From: Rubripirellula tenax
Lineage (GTDB): Bacteria; Planctomycetota; Planctomycetia; Pirellulales; Pirellulaceae
DNA: 64,000 nt
Assembly (NCBI RefSeq): GCF_007860125.1
Contig: NZ_SJPW01000006.1
Coordinates: 63,525-127,524 of the forward strand
Direction of reading: 5' to 3'
A program made the translations under genes and the position numbers. Positions 1 through 9,119 of the stretch are shown here, piece by piece. The notes under the pieces were generated by a model. The model worked only from the letters and a program-made list of their open reading frames with translations, was not told the origin of the DNA and did not search any database. The number at the start of each line of letters is the position of its first letter. Position 1 is the first letter of the stretch.

Positions 1-1250
1 CGTGGATCGAGTGGGGGCGAATCTTCTATGGCGACGGCATCACACCACGCGGGCGGAATTGGTTTGGAAAGACGAACATGGTTCGCCCCAAGTTGTACGT
101 GTACGGCGACTTTCGTTCGGGGATCGCGGCGGGACGCAATGCAGCCGGCCGAACCGACAATTGGGCCAACCGGCTTAACCTAGACATCGACTTGCAAGTC
201 ACCGACGCCGGCCGCTTTCACTCGTTTGTGGGGCCGATCGACAAAAATGGTGCCTTCACGCGCTGGGAAAGAGTCGCCGGTGACTATCGATTTCGTGACG
301 AGATCGACTTTACTCCGTTGACGGGATTCTACGAAGGCGACGTCGGCGCGATGCTGGGTGGCTTGATGGGCACATCGTCGCCCTTCGAATTGCCGATCAC
401 ACTGGGGCTGGTTCCGTTGTTGTTTCAGAACGGCATTTGGATGGAAGACGCCGTGACCGGTGGTGCGTTTTCGTTACCGGCCCGTCACAGCAGGTTGCTA
501 AACTGGTCGAACTACGACGCGACATTCTTCGCCGTTTTCGATCAACTCAACAGCGCCGCGTTCGGTGCCGACGAGCATGCCGCGCAAGCCTTCGGGACGG
601 CATGGTTCATCGAAGCCTACGGCGGCTACATCGAAACCGGATATGCCTACGTCCGCGATCGCAACAACGACGCCAAGAGCTATCACAACATGACCGCCAG
701 CTTCACCCGGCGGTACTTTGATCGGATCAGCAATAGCGTTCGCGTGATCATCAACAGCGGACAAGACTTGGCGAAGGCCGACCGCACGGCCGATGGAGGA
801 CTGTTTCTGTTCGAGAACAGTTTGATCACGGCGAACCCGTTAACCGTCGTTCCCTATGCGAACTTTTTTTATGGATGGGACCGGCCGCAGTCGGTCGCGC
901 GGGCCGGTGTCTCGGGCGGCATCTTGCGGAATACGGGCATCAACTTCGATACGGACGGGTTGAACGGATTTGCAACCTTAGACCCGACGGCCGCTGACAC
1001 AGCGGGCGGCAGCGTCGGCGTCGATTTGATTGGCAAAGATCTGGACCAACAATGGCTGGTCGAAGTCAGCTATGTGACACCGCACGGCGACAAGAACCCG
1101 CTTGTGCCGGCTGACCAATTCGCAACGGGCACGCGGTACCAGTTCCCGATTTCCAATCGTTCGCTCCTGCGTTTTGATGCGATGTACGGCTGGCGACGCG
1201 ATTTAGTGGACGTGTACGGGACACGGATGGAGTATCGTTGGAAATTCTAG
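1..1250 (+). CDS. outer-membrane beta-barrel (porin-like) protein, 5' end outside window
   Basis: The frame is open from base 3 through the first in-frame ATG at 78, and the residues before that ATG (WIEWGRIFYGDG...) read like protein. The real start therefore lies upstream of the window and ATG 78 is internal. The visible part, about 415 residues, is rich in aromatic residues and alternating hydrophobic/polar strands. It ends in EYRWKF, and a C-terminal phenylalanine on an amphipathic strand is the usual BAM recognition signal of outer-membrane barrels. I do not recognise a specific transport family. The call of an outer-membrane barrel is an inference from the strand pattern and the terminal aromatic. 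The next gene, a K+ channel, follows after 34 bases, but nothing links the two functionally. Confidence 0.6.
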   Translation, partial: WIEWGRIFYGDGITPRGRNWFGKTNMVRPKLYVYGDFRSGIAAGRNAAGRTDNWANRLNLDIDLQVTDAGRFHSFVGPIDKNGAFTRWERVAGDYRFRDEIDFTPLTGFYEGDVGAMLGGLMGTSSPFELPITLGLVPLLFQNGIWMEDAVTGGAFSLPARHSRLLNWSNYDATFFAVFDQLNSAAFGADEHAAQAFGTAWFIEAYGGYIETGYAYVRDRNNDAKSYHNMTASFTRRYFDRISNSVRVIINSGQDLAKADRTADGGLFLFENSLITANPLTVVPYANFFYGWDRPQSVARAGVSGGILRNTGINFDTDGLNGFATLDPTAADTAGGSVGVDLIGKDLDQQWLVEVSYVTPHGDKNPLVPADQFATGTRYQFPISNRSLLRFDAMYGWRRDLVDVYGTRMEYRWKF

Positions 1251-1284
1251 ACACGCCGCCCGAATTCAATTTGTTTTTTTGAAC

Positions 1285-2163
1285 ATGTCCACACCTGCGA
1301 AACCATCGCGCGCCCGCATGAAACGCGACGTCCAACGACCGGCCGATCCGGGTTGGCGGCGTGAATGGCATGACATCATTTTCGAGGCCGATTCGCCGGC
1401 CGGCCGATGGTTTGACATTGGGTTGTTGGTCGCGATCTTGGCCAGCATCGTTTTGGTCGCCATGGAAACGGTCCCCGAATACGCCGCTTGGCAGGATCAG
1501 TTCGTGCTGTGCGAACGTATTCTGGCGGGGCTGTTCACGATCGAATATGTGATGCGATTGATGACGGTCCGCCGTCCGATCAAGTATGCGATCAGTTTTT
1601 GGGGCATCATCGACGTTCTTAGTTTTCTACCAACGTTCATCATGCCACTGATGGGCGCTTCGTCGGCATCGTTTGTAACCTTGCGTGCGATCCGTTTGCT
1701 TCGCGTATTTCGTGTTTTGAAGTTGTGGCGGATGATGGACGACGCCGACGAGTTGGCGTCGGCGGTTTGGCGTTCGCGAAACAAAATTATCGTCTTCCTG
1801 TCGGTCGTCTTGGTCGCCGTCACGATCAGCGGAACGCTGATGTATCACATCGAACATCTTGATGGTGCCGAAGGCAGCGGACAATTCACGTCGATTCCGC
1901 AAGCGATGTACTGGGCCATCGTCACGATGACGACCGTCGGCTACGGCGACATCGTTCCCAAGACGACGCTGGGGAAATTCATCTCGGCTGCTTTGATTTT
2001 GTTGGGCTATAGCTTGATCATCGTGCCGTCGACGTTCGTCAGCGCCGAAATCATCCAGCAAACGCAAACGCCCGACGAACCACCGTGCCCGCACTGCGCA
2101 GCCGTGGGCCAGCCCGTCGATGCGAAATACTGCTATCGATGTGGCGATCTGCTGCACGTTTGA
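1285..2163 (+). CDS. voltage-gated potassium channel with C-terminal zinc ribbon
   Basis: Six-segment Kv-type channel of 292 residues in the inner membrane. S1 to S3 lie at about residues 43-61, 76-92 and 102-122. S4 (132-149) carries the voltage-sensor ladder R134, R137, R140, R143 and K146. S5 is at about 166-186. The pore loop has the selectivity filter TMTTVGYGD (214-222), which defines K+ selectivity, and S6 is at about 232-255. After S6 there is no KTN/RCK domain. Instead the chain ends with CPHC (268-271) and CYRC (283-286), a four-cysteine zinc ribbon. I chose ATG 1285; a TTG two codons upstream (1279) is in frame but less likely. The family call is firm; the role of the zinc ribbon is unknown. 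Confidence 0.9.
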   Translation: MSTPAKPSRARMKRDVQRPADPGWRREWHDIIFEADSPAGRWFDIGLLVAILASIVLVAMETVPEYAAWQDQFVLCERILAGLFTIEYVMRLMTVRRPIKYAISFWGIIDVLSFLPTFIMPLMGASSASFVTLRAIRLLRVFRVLKLWRMMDDADELASAVWRSRNKIIVFLSVVLVAVTISGTLMYHIEHLDGAEGSGQFTSIPQAMYWAIVTMTTVGYGDIVPKTTLGKFISAALILLGYSLIIVPSTFVSAEIIQQTQTPDEPPCPHCAAVGQPVDAKYCYRCGDLLHV

Positions 2164-2259
2164 CGATTCGTCGCGGAACAAAGTTCGACACGTGCCGTTC
2201 CACTAACACGGAAATTCAGTCCGGGAACGTTCCTGCCGTCGCTCACAACCGCCGTCCGG

Positions 2260-2643
2260 TCAACGCGACTCACTCTCAGCGTCAAACCCACCTCGAATTC
2301 GACCGACTGCGATCGATGCCGCTGCGGCAATCTCAGAATCTTCGTCGCCCGCGGCAGCTTCTAAGTCGGTCAAGAACGGTTCGGCGGCGGAACCCTGATC
2401 GCCTAGGTGTCGGATGATATCGAGCCTTTGGGACTTGGGGCCGTCTCGGAGTGCTCGACGCGTGGAATCGTAAAACGCCGACTCATCCGTCCAAGGGACC
2501 GAAGGGGTCGCTCGCGACGATGCCCTTTGCAGGAACCGACTCGCTTGGACCAATGTCCAAAGGGATGCACCGGAGAGGATGGCGAAAACGGCCAGCAGCA
2601 ACCACGGCGATTTAGAGCGGGAAGTCGTCTTCGGATGCGGCAT
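2260..2643 (-). CDS. small single-pass membrane protein with HEAT-like helical segment
   Basis: A protein of 127 residues. A hydrophobic stretch at about residues 13-34 (PWLLLAVFAILSGASLWTLV) is one membrane segment. The C-terminal half contains a helical pair in the style of HEAT repeats, with an RLDIIRHLGDQG unit followed by EIAAAASIAVGRI. The start overlaps the end of the upstream toroid gene by 32 bases on the same strand, so the two are probably translated together. No enzyme motif is visible. It may be a small accessory of the toroid protein, but that is inferred only from the overlap. Confidence 0.55.
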   Translation of the reverse strand: MPHPKTTSRSKSPWLLLAVFAILSGASLWTLVQASRFLQRASSRATPSVPWTDESAFYDSTRRALRDGPKSQRLDIIRHLGDQGSAAEPFLTDLEAAAGDEDSEIAAAASIAVGRIRGGFDAESESR

Positions 2644-4186
2644 CGGCGTAAAGCGGCATGTGCCGATAATAGACTTCCAAAATCATGGTCGCGAACGACG
2701 TCTGCAACAAGCGACCGCCCTCGTCCATGCCGTGAACTTTGCTCTTGATGTACCAGCTTCCCTTCGCACCGGACGTTTGTGATTGTTGAGAAACCAACCA
2801 ATCGCGAAGCTCGACGTTGTACTTGTCCCATTCTTCGCCGCCGTAGTGCCGAAGGACTTGAGCCGCGTAATAGTTGTAGTACAGATCGTCCTTTTGAACG
2901 CCGATCTTCGTCAAATTCTTGACGCCTTCGACGATGCCCGGATGCGTCTTGTCCCAACCCGTATACATTCGGCACAACAACCCGATCGCCGTGGTTCCCG
3001 ATCGCACTCTGGTCGACGGTTTGTCGTAGCCATAGATCGAACCGTTGTTCGATTGGACACGATTTAAAAACAGCGTTGAGCCTTGAATGGTCGCCGGGGG
3101 AATCGAAAGGTGTCCCATGTAACCGCTCTTCAGCGCCATCACTTGCCAACCAAAGACGGACGTGTCGCCGCCGCGAGGATCTTGAAAACTGTATCGCCAT
3201 CCGCCGTCACGGCACTGGGCGGCAACGATGTAGTTGATCGCGGCTTGGGCCGGTCCCAGCAATTCAGGGTCTTCGGTCATCGCATACGCTTCGCACAAGG
3301 CGATCGCTGCTAAGCCGTGGGAATACATGTCGCCGCCGGTCCGCAGGTCCAGCACTTGCATGCCGCCGTTCTTGCCCGGCTTGCCGCTTTGAACCAAGAA
3401 TCGCAATCCACGAAGGACGACATTTTTAAAGTCGCCTTGAACATGCGTTTGTCCAGCACCCATGAACGGCAAAAGTGCCATCGCCGTCGAAGCCGATAAC
3501 GCCCTGCCACGGGCTTCATCGCCGGGATTACCGCACGCTCCGTTGCAGGCCAAGTTGTGCGAGAACGTCCAAGCTCCGTTGGGCATCTGGTGACGCGAAA
3601 ACCACTTCAGCGATTCGGTCACGGCCGCTTCGCTGGATTCGTTGCCGCCGTAGTCACGCAGCAACTTCTTTTTCATGTCTTCGCTGCGGCTACCCAACGG
3701 TTGGCTGGTCATCGACGCGAGCGATTGCAAGCTGGTCATCGAAGGCGCCATGTCGGCGGCAAAATCACCCATGTCCATGACCGGAGTCGCCATTTCCATC
3801 GGCGTAACCTCGACCGGTTCGCTCAATTCCATCGGCTCGGTCAGTTCCGAGATCGGCTCCGAAACTTCTTCCATCTCGGCAACTTCGCCGGGTTCGACCT
3901 CTTCGATCGTGAACTCTTCGATCTCTGGGCCTTCTTCCGATGTGCTGTTGGCGGTCAAAACGTTGACGATCTTGACGGGATCGGTGAACGTGATCAAACC
4001 CAGTGCCAATAGAATCAGCAAATGCAACATCATGCTGACCAGCCACGCCGGCGCGGCCTTCAAGAACGCAAAACGACCCACCGGGACAACGTACTCGTCT
4101 TCGATCGTGTCCTCGTATTCCACACTGGGCACTGGAATCGCCACGATCGGATCGTTGGATGGTTCTGCAGTCGGATCAGTGGCCAT
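2612..4186 (-). CDS. membrane-anchored terpenoid-cyclase/prenyltransferase-toroid protein
   Basis: A protein of 524 residues. A cytoplasmic N-terminus of about 50 residues leads into one membrane segment (about 52-72, WLVSMMLHLLILLALGLITF). Next comes a Glu/Pro/Met-rich acidic spacer (about 85-150). From about residue 190 to 500 there is an alpha/alpha toroid resembling prenyltransferase/squalene-oxidase repeats, with units such as WFSRHQMPNGAW, QCRDGGWRY and a closing segment with TSFATMILEVYYRHM. Proteins of this layout are common in planctomycetes and their substrate is generally unknown. I see no DxDD or DCTAE-type cyclase motif, so terpene cyclisation should not be assumed. It lies upstream of, and overlaps, the small membrane protein at 2260-2643. 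Confidence 0.75.
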   Translation of the reverse strand: MATDPTAEPSNDPIVAIPVPSVEYEDTIEDEYVVPVGRFAFLKAAPAWLVSMMLHLLILLALGLITFTDPVKIVNVLTANSTSEEGPEIEEFTIEEVEPGEVAEMEEVSEPISELTEPMELSEPVEVTPMEMATPVMDMGDFAADMAPSMTSLQSLASMTSQPLGSRSEDMKKKLLRDYGGNESSEAAVTESLKWFSRHQMPNGAWTFSHNLACNGACGNPGDEARGRALSASTAMALLPFMGAGQTHVQGDFKNVVLRGLRFLVQSGKPGKNGGMQVLDLRTGGDMYSHGLAAIALCEAYAMTEDPELLGPAQAAINYIVAAQCRDGGWRYSFQDPRGGDTSVFGWQVMALKSGYMGHLSIPPATIQGSTLFLNRVQSNNGSIYGYDKPSTRVRSGTTAIGLLCRMYTGWDKTHPGIVEGVKNLTKIGVQKDDLYYNYYAAQVLRHYGGEEWDKYNVELRDWLVSQQSQTSGAKGSWYIKSKVHGMDEGGRLLQTSFATMILEVYYRHMPLYADAASEDDFPL

Positions 4187-4448
4187 GGATGTTGAAGCTC
4201 GATGCCAGCGTTGCGGGAAAGATAAGGACGCAGGGAAGGCGCGACGTGGGAAGGAAAGAGGCGAACCTGACGATTCATTGTAACCCGTTTCGGGCGACTT
4301 CGCACACGCAAACGGCGTCGATGAACGGCGGTGACGGGCGCGATCGAATCGTCGGCATCTACGCCATCTATCTGGAACGCTGGGCCAGCTTCGTTATACC
4401 CAGGATTCGACGCACTTTGATCCGCCATTCGAACCACGCGACGTCATC

Positions 4449-5069
4449 TCAGTCACGATCGTCATAGCGTTTTTGCTTGACGGACATGATGGTTTTGAAC
4501 CAGTTCTTCAGCTTCGGTTGCACCCAATCGGTTACTTTCACCCGCTTGGTACCGTCGCTCGGACCGACCCACCCCCCGTCGAGCGCCAAATCGATTTCGA
4601 TGGGCTCGAAACGATGACCGGTCGGATCCGTGATGCGAATCTGCAGACACCCAGGCGCCTCTGACGCCGCATCCGCATCGGATTCCACTTGGCCGCACAT
4701 CTCGGTTGCCGCACCCTCCGTTTCGGTGGCCCAGTCAAAATGACGTTCGTCCAACAGGGCGCGGCGCAGGTGCCCCAGTCCCGGCGTTGACGTCAAATCG
4801 ACGGGCTCGAACGTGCTGGCCCCGCGCGGCCGAATTTCGATACGCTCGCCCAATTGCAACGCCGTGATCGTGTCTTGACCCCAAAAACGAGTCGTTTCAC
4901 CCAGCTGAGTTTTCCTGGCATGGATGCTGGCCCACGCACCCACGACAGCAAGCACCGCGACCGCGACGCCCATCGCGATGCCGCGGCCAGTGATTTTTGC
5001 GCGAGGGTCGTTGTACTTCTGGGCCTCGATCGATGGGTCGGTCATGGGGTAAGTTGTCGCCGGAGTCAT
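4449..5069 (-). CDS. hypothetical single-pass membrane protein
   Basis: About 206 residues from the chosen ATG (5069). A GTG at 5099 is also in frame but would leave only two bases before the divergent aroB start, and another ATG lies at 5045. A hydrophobic segment (GIAMGVAVAVLAVVGAWASI) forms a membrane anchor near the N-terminus. The remainder is soluble, probably periplasmic, with no motif I recognise; the two cysteines (MCGQV and GCLQI) could form a disulfide. The C-terminus is basic (VKQKRYDDRD). It is transcribed away from aroB and toward the toroid gene, 262 bases upstream of it. Function unknown. Confidence 0.6.
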   Translation of the reverse strand: MTPATTYPMTDPSIEAQKYNDPRAKITGRGIAMGVAVAVLAVVGAWASIHARKTQLGETTRFWGQDTITALQLGERIEIRPRGASTFEPVDLTSTPGLGHLRRALLDERHFDWATETEGAATEMCGQVESDADAASEAPGCLQIRITDPTGHRFEPIEIDLALDGGWVGPSDGTKRVKVTDWVQPKLKNWFKTIMSVKQKRYDDRD

Positions 5070-5101
5070 TTTGAAACGTTTTATCGAGTTGGGATACACG
5101 C

Positions 5102-6232
5102 ATGGTACCGTCGTCGCAAGGCCCTCACGTCAACACGGTCGACGTTCTGTTGGGTGATCGAAGCTACCCGATCGAAATCACCAGTGATGCCGCAGACCGA
5201 TTTGCCGAAACAATCATCGACCAACTGGGCGATCTGTCGCACGTGCTATTGATCGCCGATGAGTCGGTTGATCAGGCCTGGGGGCGTCCGCTGGCCGAAA
5301 AATTGGCCGAGTCCGCAACGGATCGGCCGATTCGCGTTTCCGCAACCACCGTCGCGTCGGGCGAACCCAGCAAATCGGTCGCCGAGTTCGAACGGTTGCT
5401 GGCCTGGGTGTTGTCCGAAGGCGGCGATCGGCGAAGCGTTATCGTCGCGGTGGGCGGCGGAGTGATCGGTGACTTGGCTGGTTTTGTGGCCGCGTCGTTC
5501 GCCCGTGGAGTCCGGTTCGTCCAGATCCCCACAACGCTGTTGGCGATGGTCGACAGCAGCGTGGGTGGCAAAACGGGCATCAACCTGCCGGCTGCCAAAA
5601 ATATGGTCGGCGCGTTCTGGCAGCCCTCGCTCGTGTTGATCGACACGGCGGTTCTAGCCACGCTGGATGACCGCAGTTACTTGAGCGGGTTGGCCGAAGT
5701 CATCAAGTACGGCGTCATCGATGACGCCGAATTTTTCGGTTACCTCGAATCTCACGCCGGCGACTTGGTTGCTCGTGATCCCGAGTCGCTTCGACACGCG
5801 ATCGGAAAAAGCTGCCAATCAAAAGCCAATGTCGTCGGGGACGACGAACGTGAAACCAGCGGCCGCCGCGCGATTCTTAACTATGGTCATACCTTTGCAC
5901 ACGCCATCGAATCGACGGCCGGGTATGGCACGTTCCTGCACGGCGAAGCGGTTGCGATCGGGATGCAGATGGCCGCTCGCATGGCGATCGATACGGGTAT
6001 GTGTGATCGGGCGCTGTGGGAACGACAAACGCGATTGATTCAGGCCTGTGGATTGCCGACGACATGGGCCGATGCCCAACCCGATGCGATGTTGCCGGTC
6101 ATGATGCGAGACAAGAAAGTCGCCCATGGAAAACTACGTTTCATCCTGCCAACACGCATCGGATCCGTCGAGATGGTGGGCGATGTCGACGAATCGGCGG
6201 TTCGCGACGCGATCGTGAAACTGAAAAAATGA
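5102..6232 (+). CDS. aroB: 3-dehydroquinate synthase
   Basis: A protein of 376 residues that converts DAHP to 3-dehydroquinate, the second step of the shikimate pathway, in the cytoplasm. The NAD-binding signature GGGVIGDLAGFVAASFARG starts at residue 118, followed by QIPTTLLAMVDSSVGGKTGI (141-160), typical of the family. The three zinc ligands are in place: E199 in GLAEVIKYG, H263 in NYGHTFAHAIE and H280 in FLHGEAVAIGM. Length matches the family. The ATG at 5102 begins MVPSSQGP, and the first conserved strand follows within 15 residues. It probably leads a unit with the PEGA lipoprotein and YfhO-like genes downstream (gaps 112 and 32 bases), although those have no obvious link to aromatic synthesis. 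Confidence 0.97.
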   Translation: MVPSSQGPHVNTVDVLLGDRSYPIEITSDAADRFAETIIDQLGDLSHVLLIADESVDQAWGRPLAEKLAESATDRPIRVSATTVASGEPSKSVAEFERLLAWVLSEGGDRRSVIVAVGGGVIGDLAGFVAASFARGVRFVQIPTTLLAMVDSSVGGKTGINLPAAKNMVGAFWQPSLVLIDTAVLATLDDRSYLSGLAEVIKYGVIDDAEFFGYLESHAGDLVARDPESLRHAIGKSCQSKANVVGDDERETSGRRAILNYGHTFAHAIESTAGYGTFLHGEAVAIGMQMAARMAIDTGMCDRALWERQTRLIQACGLPTTWADAQPDAMLPVMMRDKKVAHGKLRFILPTRIGSVEMVGDVDESAVRDAIVKLKK

Positions 6233-6344
6233 AAACCGGACTACCCGTCCGCGGCGCCAAGTTGGTACGGACACAACCCGGCGACGGGTGGTCCTTGCCG
6301 ATGAACGTGCACCAAGGGGGAACGGAACCGATCCGTTCGAGTCT

Positions 6345-6779
6345 ATGTTGCCGACCGAATCACGATTGCCAGCGACGATCTTTGTGGTCGCCGTCCTTGC
6401 ACTGCCGCTTGTCGGCTGTGTCCGGCGTCGCATGACGGTCCGCACCAGTCCGCCGGGCGCGACCGTCTCCGTTGACAACCAAGTCATCGGGACAACCCCC
6501 GCGGCAACCAGCTTCCTCTATTATGGGACTCGAGAGCTCCGAATCGAAAAAGACGGTTACCGCACCGAAACGATCCGCCGTAAAATCAAGCCGCCGTGGT
6601 ATCAGTATCCGGGAATCGATTTTGTTGCCGAGACGCTGTGGCCGGGCGAACTTCGTGACGAACGAATCATCGACCTTGAAATGGTACCCAAAACGGTTGA
6701 GCCGACCGATAATGTGCTCGATCGTGCCGATTCGCTTCGCAACCAGTCTCGTGCCGGCGTGATCACCGCTCCGCCCTAA
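6345..6779 (+). CDS. PEGA-domain lipoprotein
   Basis: The ATG at 6345 gives 144 residues starting MLPTESRLPATIFVVAVLALPLVGC. This is a short basic start, a hydrophobic core and the lipobox LVGC, so the protein should be lipid-modified on that cysteine and anchored to a membrane. The frame is open further upstream (to 6288) but the lipobox argues for the later start. Immediately after the anchor is a PEGA domain (VRTSPPGATVSVDNQVIGTT, with a following YYGTRELRIEKDGY). PEGA domains are small beta-rich modules of surface proteins in many bacteria. The C-terminal 50 residues are polar and unrecognised. Confidence 0.8.
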   Translation: MLPTESRLPATIFVVAVLALPLVGCVRRRMTVRTSPPGATVSVDNQVIGTTPAATSFLYYGTRELRIEKDGYRTETIRRKIKPPWYQYPGIDFVAETLWPGELRDERIIDLEMVPKTVEPTDNVLDRADSLRNQSRAGVITAPP

Positions 6780-6811
6780 CCCTCGTCCCTGCTCGCGATG
6801 AACGGAACGCC

Positions 6812-9118
6812 ATGATCCGAGGGTTTGCCGTACCGATCACCGTCGCGTTGCTTCTTGTCGGCGTCTTGACCGGCCGCGAGCGTTTGGCATTTCGTGACGT
6901 CAGCCATTTCTATACGCCGCTCTACGGGTACGTCGCCGATCGATGCAGCCAACAGACTGTGCCGCTCTGGAATCCGCTCGATCAAACCGGCATTCCACTT
7001 GTCGGCGAAACCACGACCGCCGTTTTCTATCCGATCCGTTACTTCGTATTCGCGCTGCCGATTTCGACGACGGTCGCCATGGGGTGGTACGTCGCGATCC
7101 ATCTGGTGGTCGCATCGATGGCCGCGTCGTTTGCTGCCCGAGCGATGGGAGTGCGGCGGCATGCGGCTTGGTGCGCCGCGGTGATGTATCCGATGTCGGG
7201 AAGCGTTTGGTTTCTGTACACCAATCCGCCCTATCTGGTCGCGGCGGCGTGGATGCCGTTGGCTTTGGCCGCCCTGATTGGTCGAGCACGTCATGGCGAC
7301 CGCAAGCCATCGTCGACGATCATCATTAGCGGATTCGCGATGGCGATGATGGTCCTTGGCGGAGACCCACAAACGGCGCTGCACGTCATGATGATCGCCG
7401 CGGCGATCATCGCGTCTCGCACTTTCCGGCGCGTACCCGATCGAGAAAAACGTCTGGCAACCTTTGCAACTTTGGTCGCCGCGCCGTTGCTGGCGGCCGC
7501 CTTAGCCGCGCCTCAAATCGCCGCATCGGTTTCTTGGAGCCGACAAAGTGTTCGCGTCAACGCCGACGTCGAAACGAGCTTGGTCGAAGCACCGATCGTC
7601 GGCGGGAAACGACATCAAGCGTTCCAGTTCTCGTTACCGCCGTGGCACATCGTCGAAGTTTTCACACCCAACGCGTTTGGGTCACTGCTTCCCGCGTATC
7701 GAAGGCTCAGCCATTGCATTCCCGGTGACGGACGCATGTGGACTCCGACCGTTTACGCCGGCATGCTCGCGGCCTTGGTGTGGTTGGATCGATTGATTCG
7801 CATCCGGCGTGAGCGAATGGATGCACCCATGGCGATCGCTATCGCCGCGCTGGTGCTCGCCACCGGCCACTTCGGTTGCGTGTGGTGGTTGCAAGCGACC
7901 ACCGGAATGTTGGGCAACATCGACAGCAGTGTCGGCGGTCCCTATTGGTGTCTGTATCAGTTTTTCCCCGGCTATGATTCATTCCGGTATCCGGCCAAAT
8001 GGTTGACGTTCTTCTCGCTGGGGACGGCTGTGATGTCGGCGCGGTGGCTTGACCAGTCTCGATGGACCAACGCCCGGCGGCCGATCATCTTGGTCACGAT
8101 CATCATCGCCGGCGCGGCCATCGTCGTCACGTCGATGAAGTGGAACGGCACGGGGCTAAGTGACGCCGATTCGCTGCCGGCCGACAGATTCTGGGGGCCG
8201 CTTGACTTCGCCGGCGGACTCACCGAAATCACGGGATCGTTGGTCCATTCGGCCGTTACACTGTCGATGATCATCGGCATCGTTTTGCTTGGCAGGGCAA
8301 AGCACTGGAAACACACAACTTGGGTCACGGTCGTCGTCGGCATCACGCTGATCGAGTTGATGTTCGTTGACCACAGCATCACGTACGTCGTCAATCGAGC
8401 GGATGAAGATCGCCGGGTCGCTTCCATTGCTGCGGATCCGTCACCCGTTGGCAATCGGTGGATGCGAACTCAATCGGGTGGTGGATGGCCGACCCAATGG
8501 CAAGAATCCACGGACAATGAACGATTGATCGACGTGGAAGCAAGCCAGCGGGCATCGTGGTTCGGACGCTGGCACTTGGCTGATCAACAAGCAGTCTTCA
8601 ACAACATGGTTTCGATCGATTCGCGTGCCATGGATACGTTTTGGAAAAACGCCCGTGCCACGACGTCTACCAAGAACGAGTCCGAACGAGCGGACTTCTG
8701 GACGGATCAACAGCATCGCTACAGCATCGACGGCGTGATCCATTGCACCGACCGTGCTTCCAACGGAATGGTCGACGTCGTTTTCAAAAACCGTCCCGCC
8801 GAAACGGTCACAGCGAAAAACGACTATCACATCGATTCGCCCACCACGTCGGAGATCATCCGACCGGTCTTTCAAGATGGAAACTGGGTCGCAGAATTTC
8901 GAGCAACTGGCAACGAAAATTGGAAGTCCGCTGTCGTCGTTCCGCACGACGAATTGAAACAAGCCACATCCATCCCAGCCGGAAGGTGGCACGTGCGTTT
9001 TCGCTATCGCCCGTGGTGGATCACGCCGACGATTGGCATGGCCGCTACTGCTTGGACCTTGGTGATCGGCTGCGCAGGGTTGGCATTCCGACAACGACGC
9101 CACACGGTGTCGAAATGA
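6812..9118 (+). CDS. YfhO-like polytopic membrane protein
   Basis: A protein of 768 residues with roughly a dozen hydrophobic segments between about 1 and 530, a large soluble domain (about 540-735) and a last membrane segment near the C-terminus. The opening GRERLAFRDVSHFYTPLYGY, followed by VPLWNPLDQTGIPLVGE, matches the start of YfhO/GT-C-like membrane proteins, in which the acidic residues of the first luminal loop bind the lipid-linked sugar donor. Bacillus YfhO is implicated in lipoteichoic acid glycosylation. In this organism the target is unknown and transfer activity is inferred only from the fold. It is the last gene of the aroB/lipoprotein unit and converges on mnmE with a single base between the stops. 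Confidence 0.75.
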   Translation: MIRGFAVPITVALLLVGVLTGRERLAFRDVSHFYTPLYGYVADRCSQQTVPLWNPLDQTGIPLVGETTTAVFYPIRYFVFALPISTTVAMGWYVAIHLVVASMAASFAARAMGVRRHAAWCAAVMYPMSGSVWFLYTNPPYLVAAAWMPLALAALIGRARHGDRKPSSTIIISGFAMAMMVLGGDPQTALHVMMIAAAIIASRTFRRVPDREKRLATFATLVAAPLLAAALAAPQIAASVSWSRQSVRVNADVETSLVEAPIVGGKRHQAFQFSLPPWHIVEVFTPNAFGSLLPAYRRLSHCIPGDGRMWTPTVYAGMLAALVWLDRLIRIRRERMDAPMAIAIAALVLATGHFGCVWWLQATTGMLGNIDSSVGGPYWCLYQFFPGYDSFRYPAKWLTFFSLGTAVMSARWLDQSRWTNARRPIILVTIIIAGAAIVVTSMKWNGTGLSDADSLPADRFWGPLDFAGGLTEITGSLVHSAVTLSMIIGIVLLGRAKHWKHTTWVTVVVGITLIELMFVDHSITYVVNRADEDRRVASIAADPSPVGNRWMRTQSGGGWPTQWQESTDNERLIDVEASQRASWFGRWHLADQQAVFNNMVSIDSRAMDTFWKNARATTSTKNESERADFWTDQQHRYSIDGVIHCTDRASNGMVDVVFKNRPAETVTAKNDYHIDSPTTSEIIRPVFQDGNWVAEFRATGNENWKSAVVVPHDELKQATSIPAGRWHVRFRYRPWWITPTIGMAATAWTLVIGCAGLAFRQRRHTVSK

Positions 9119-9119
9119 A

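Noticed and set aside
78-1250. ATG at 78 as the true start of the first gene
   Set aside because: The frame is open and protein-like to the window edge, so the gene starts outside the window.
2403-3200. A 265-codon minus-strand frame overlapping the toroid gene
   Set aside because: It is very Arg/Ser-rich and is a shifted frame within the toroid and HEAT-like genes.
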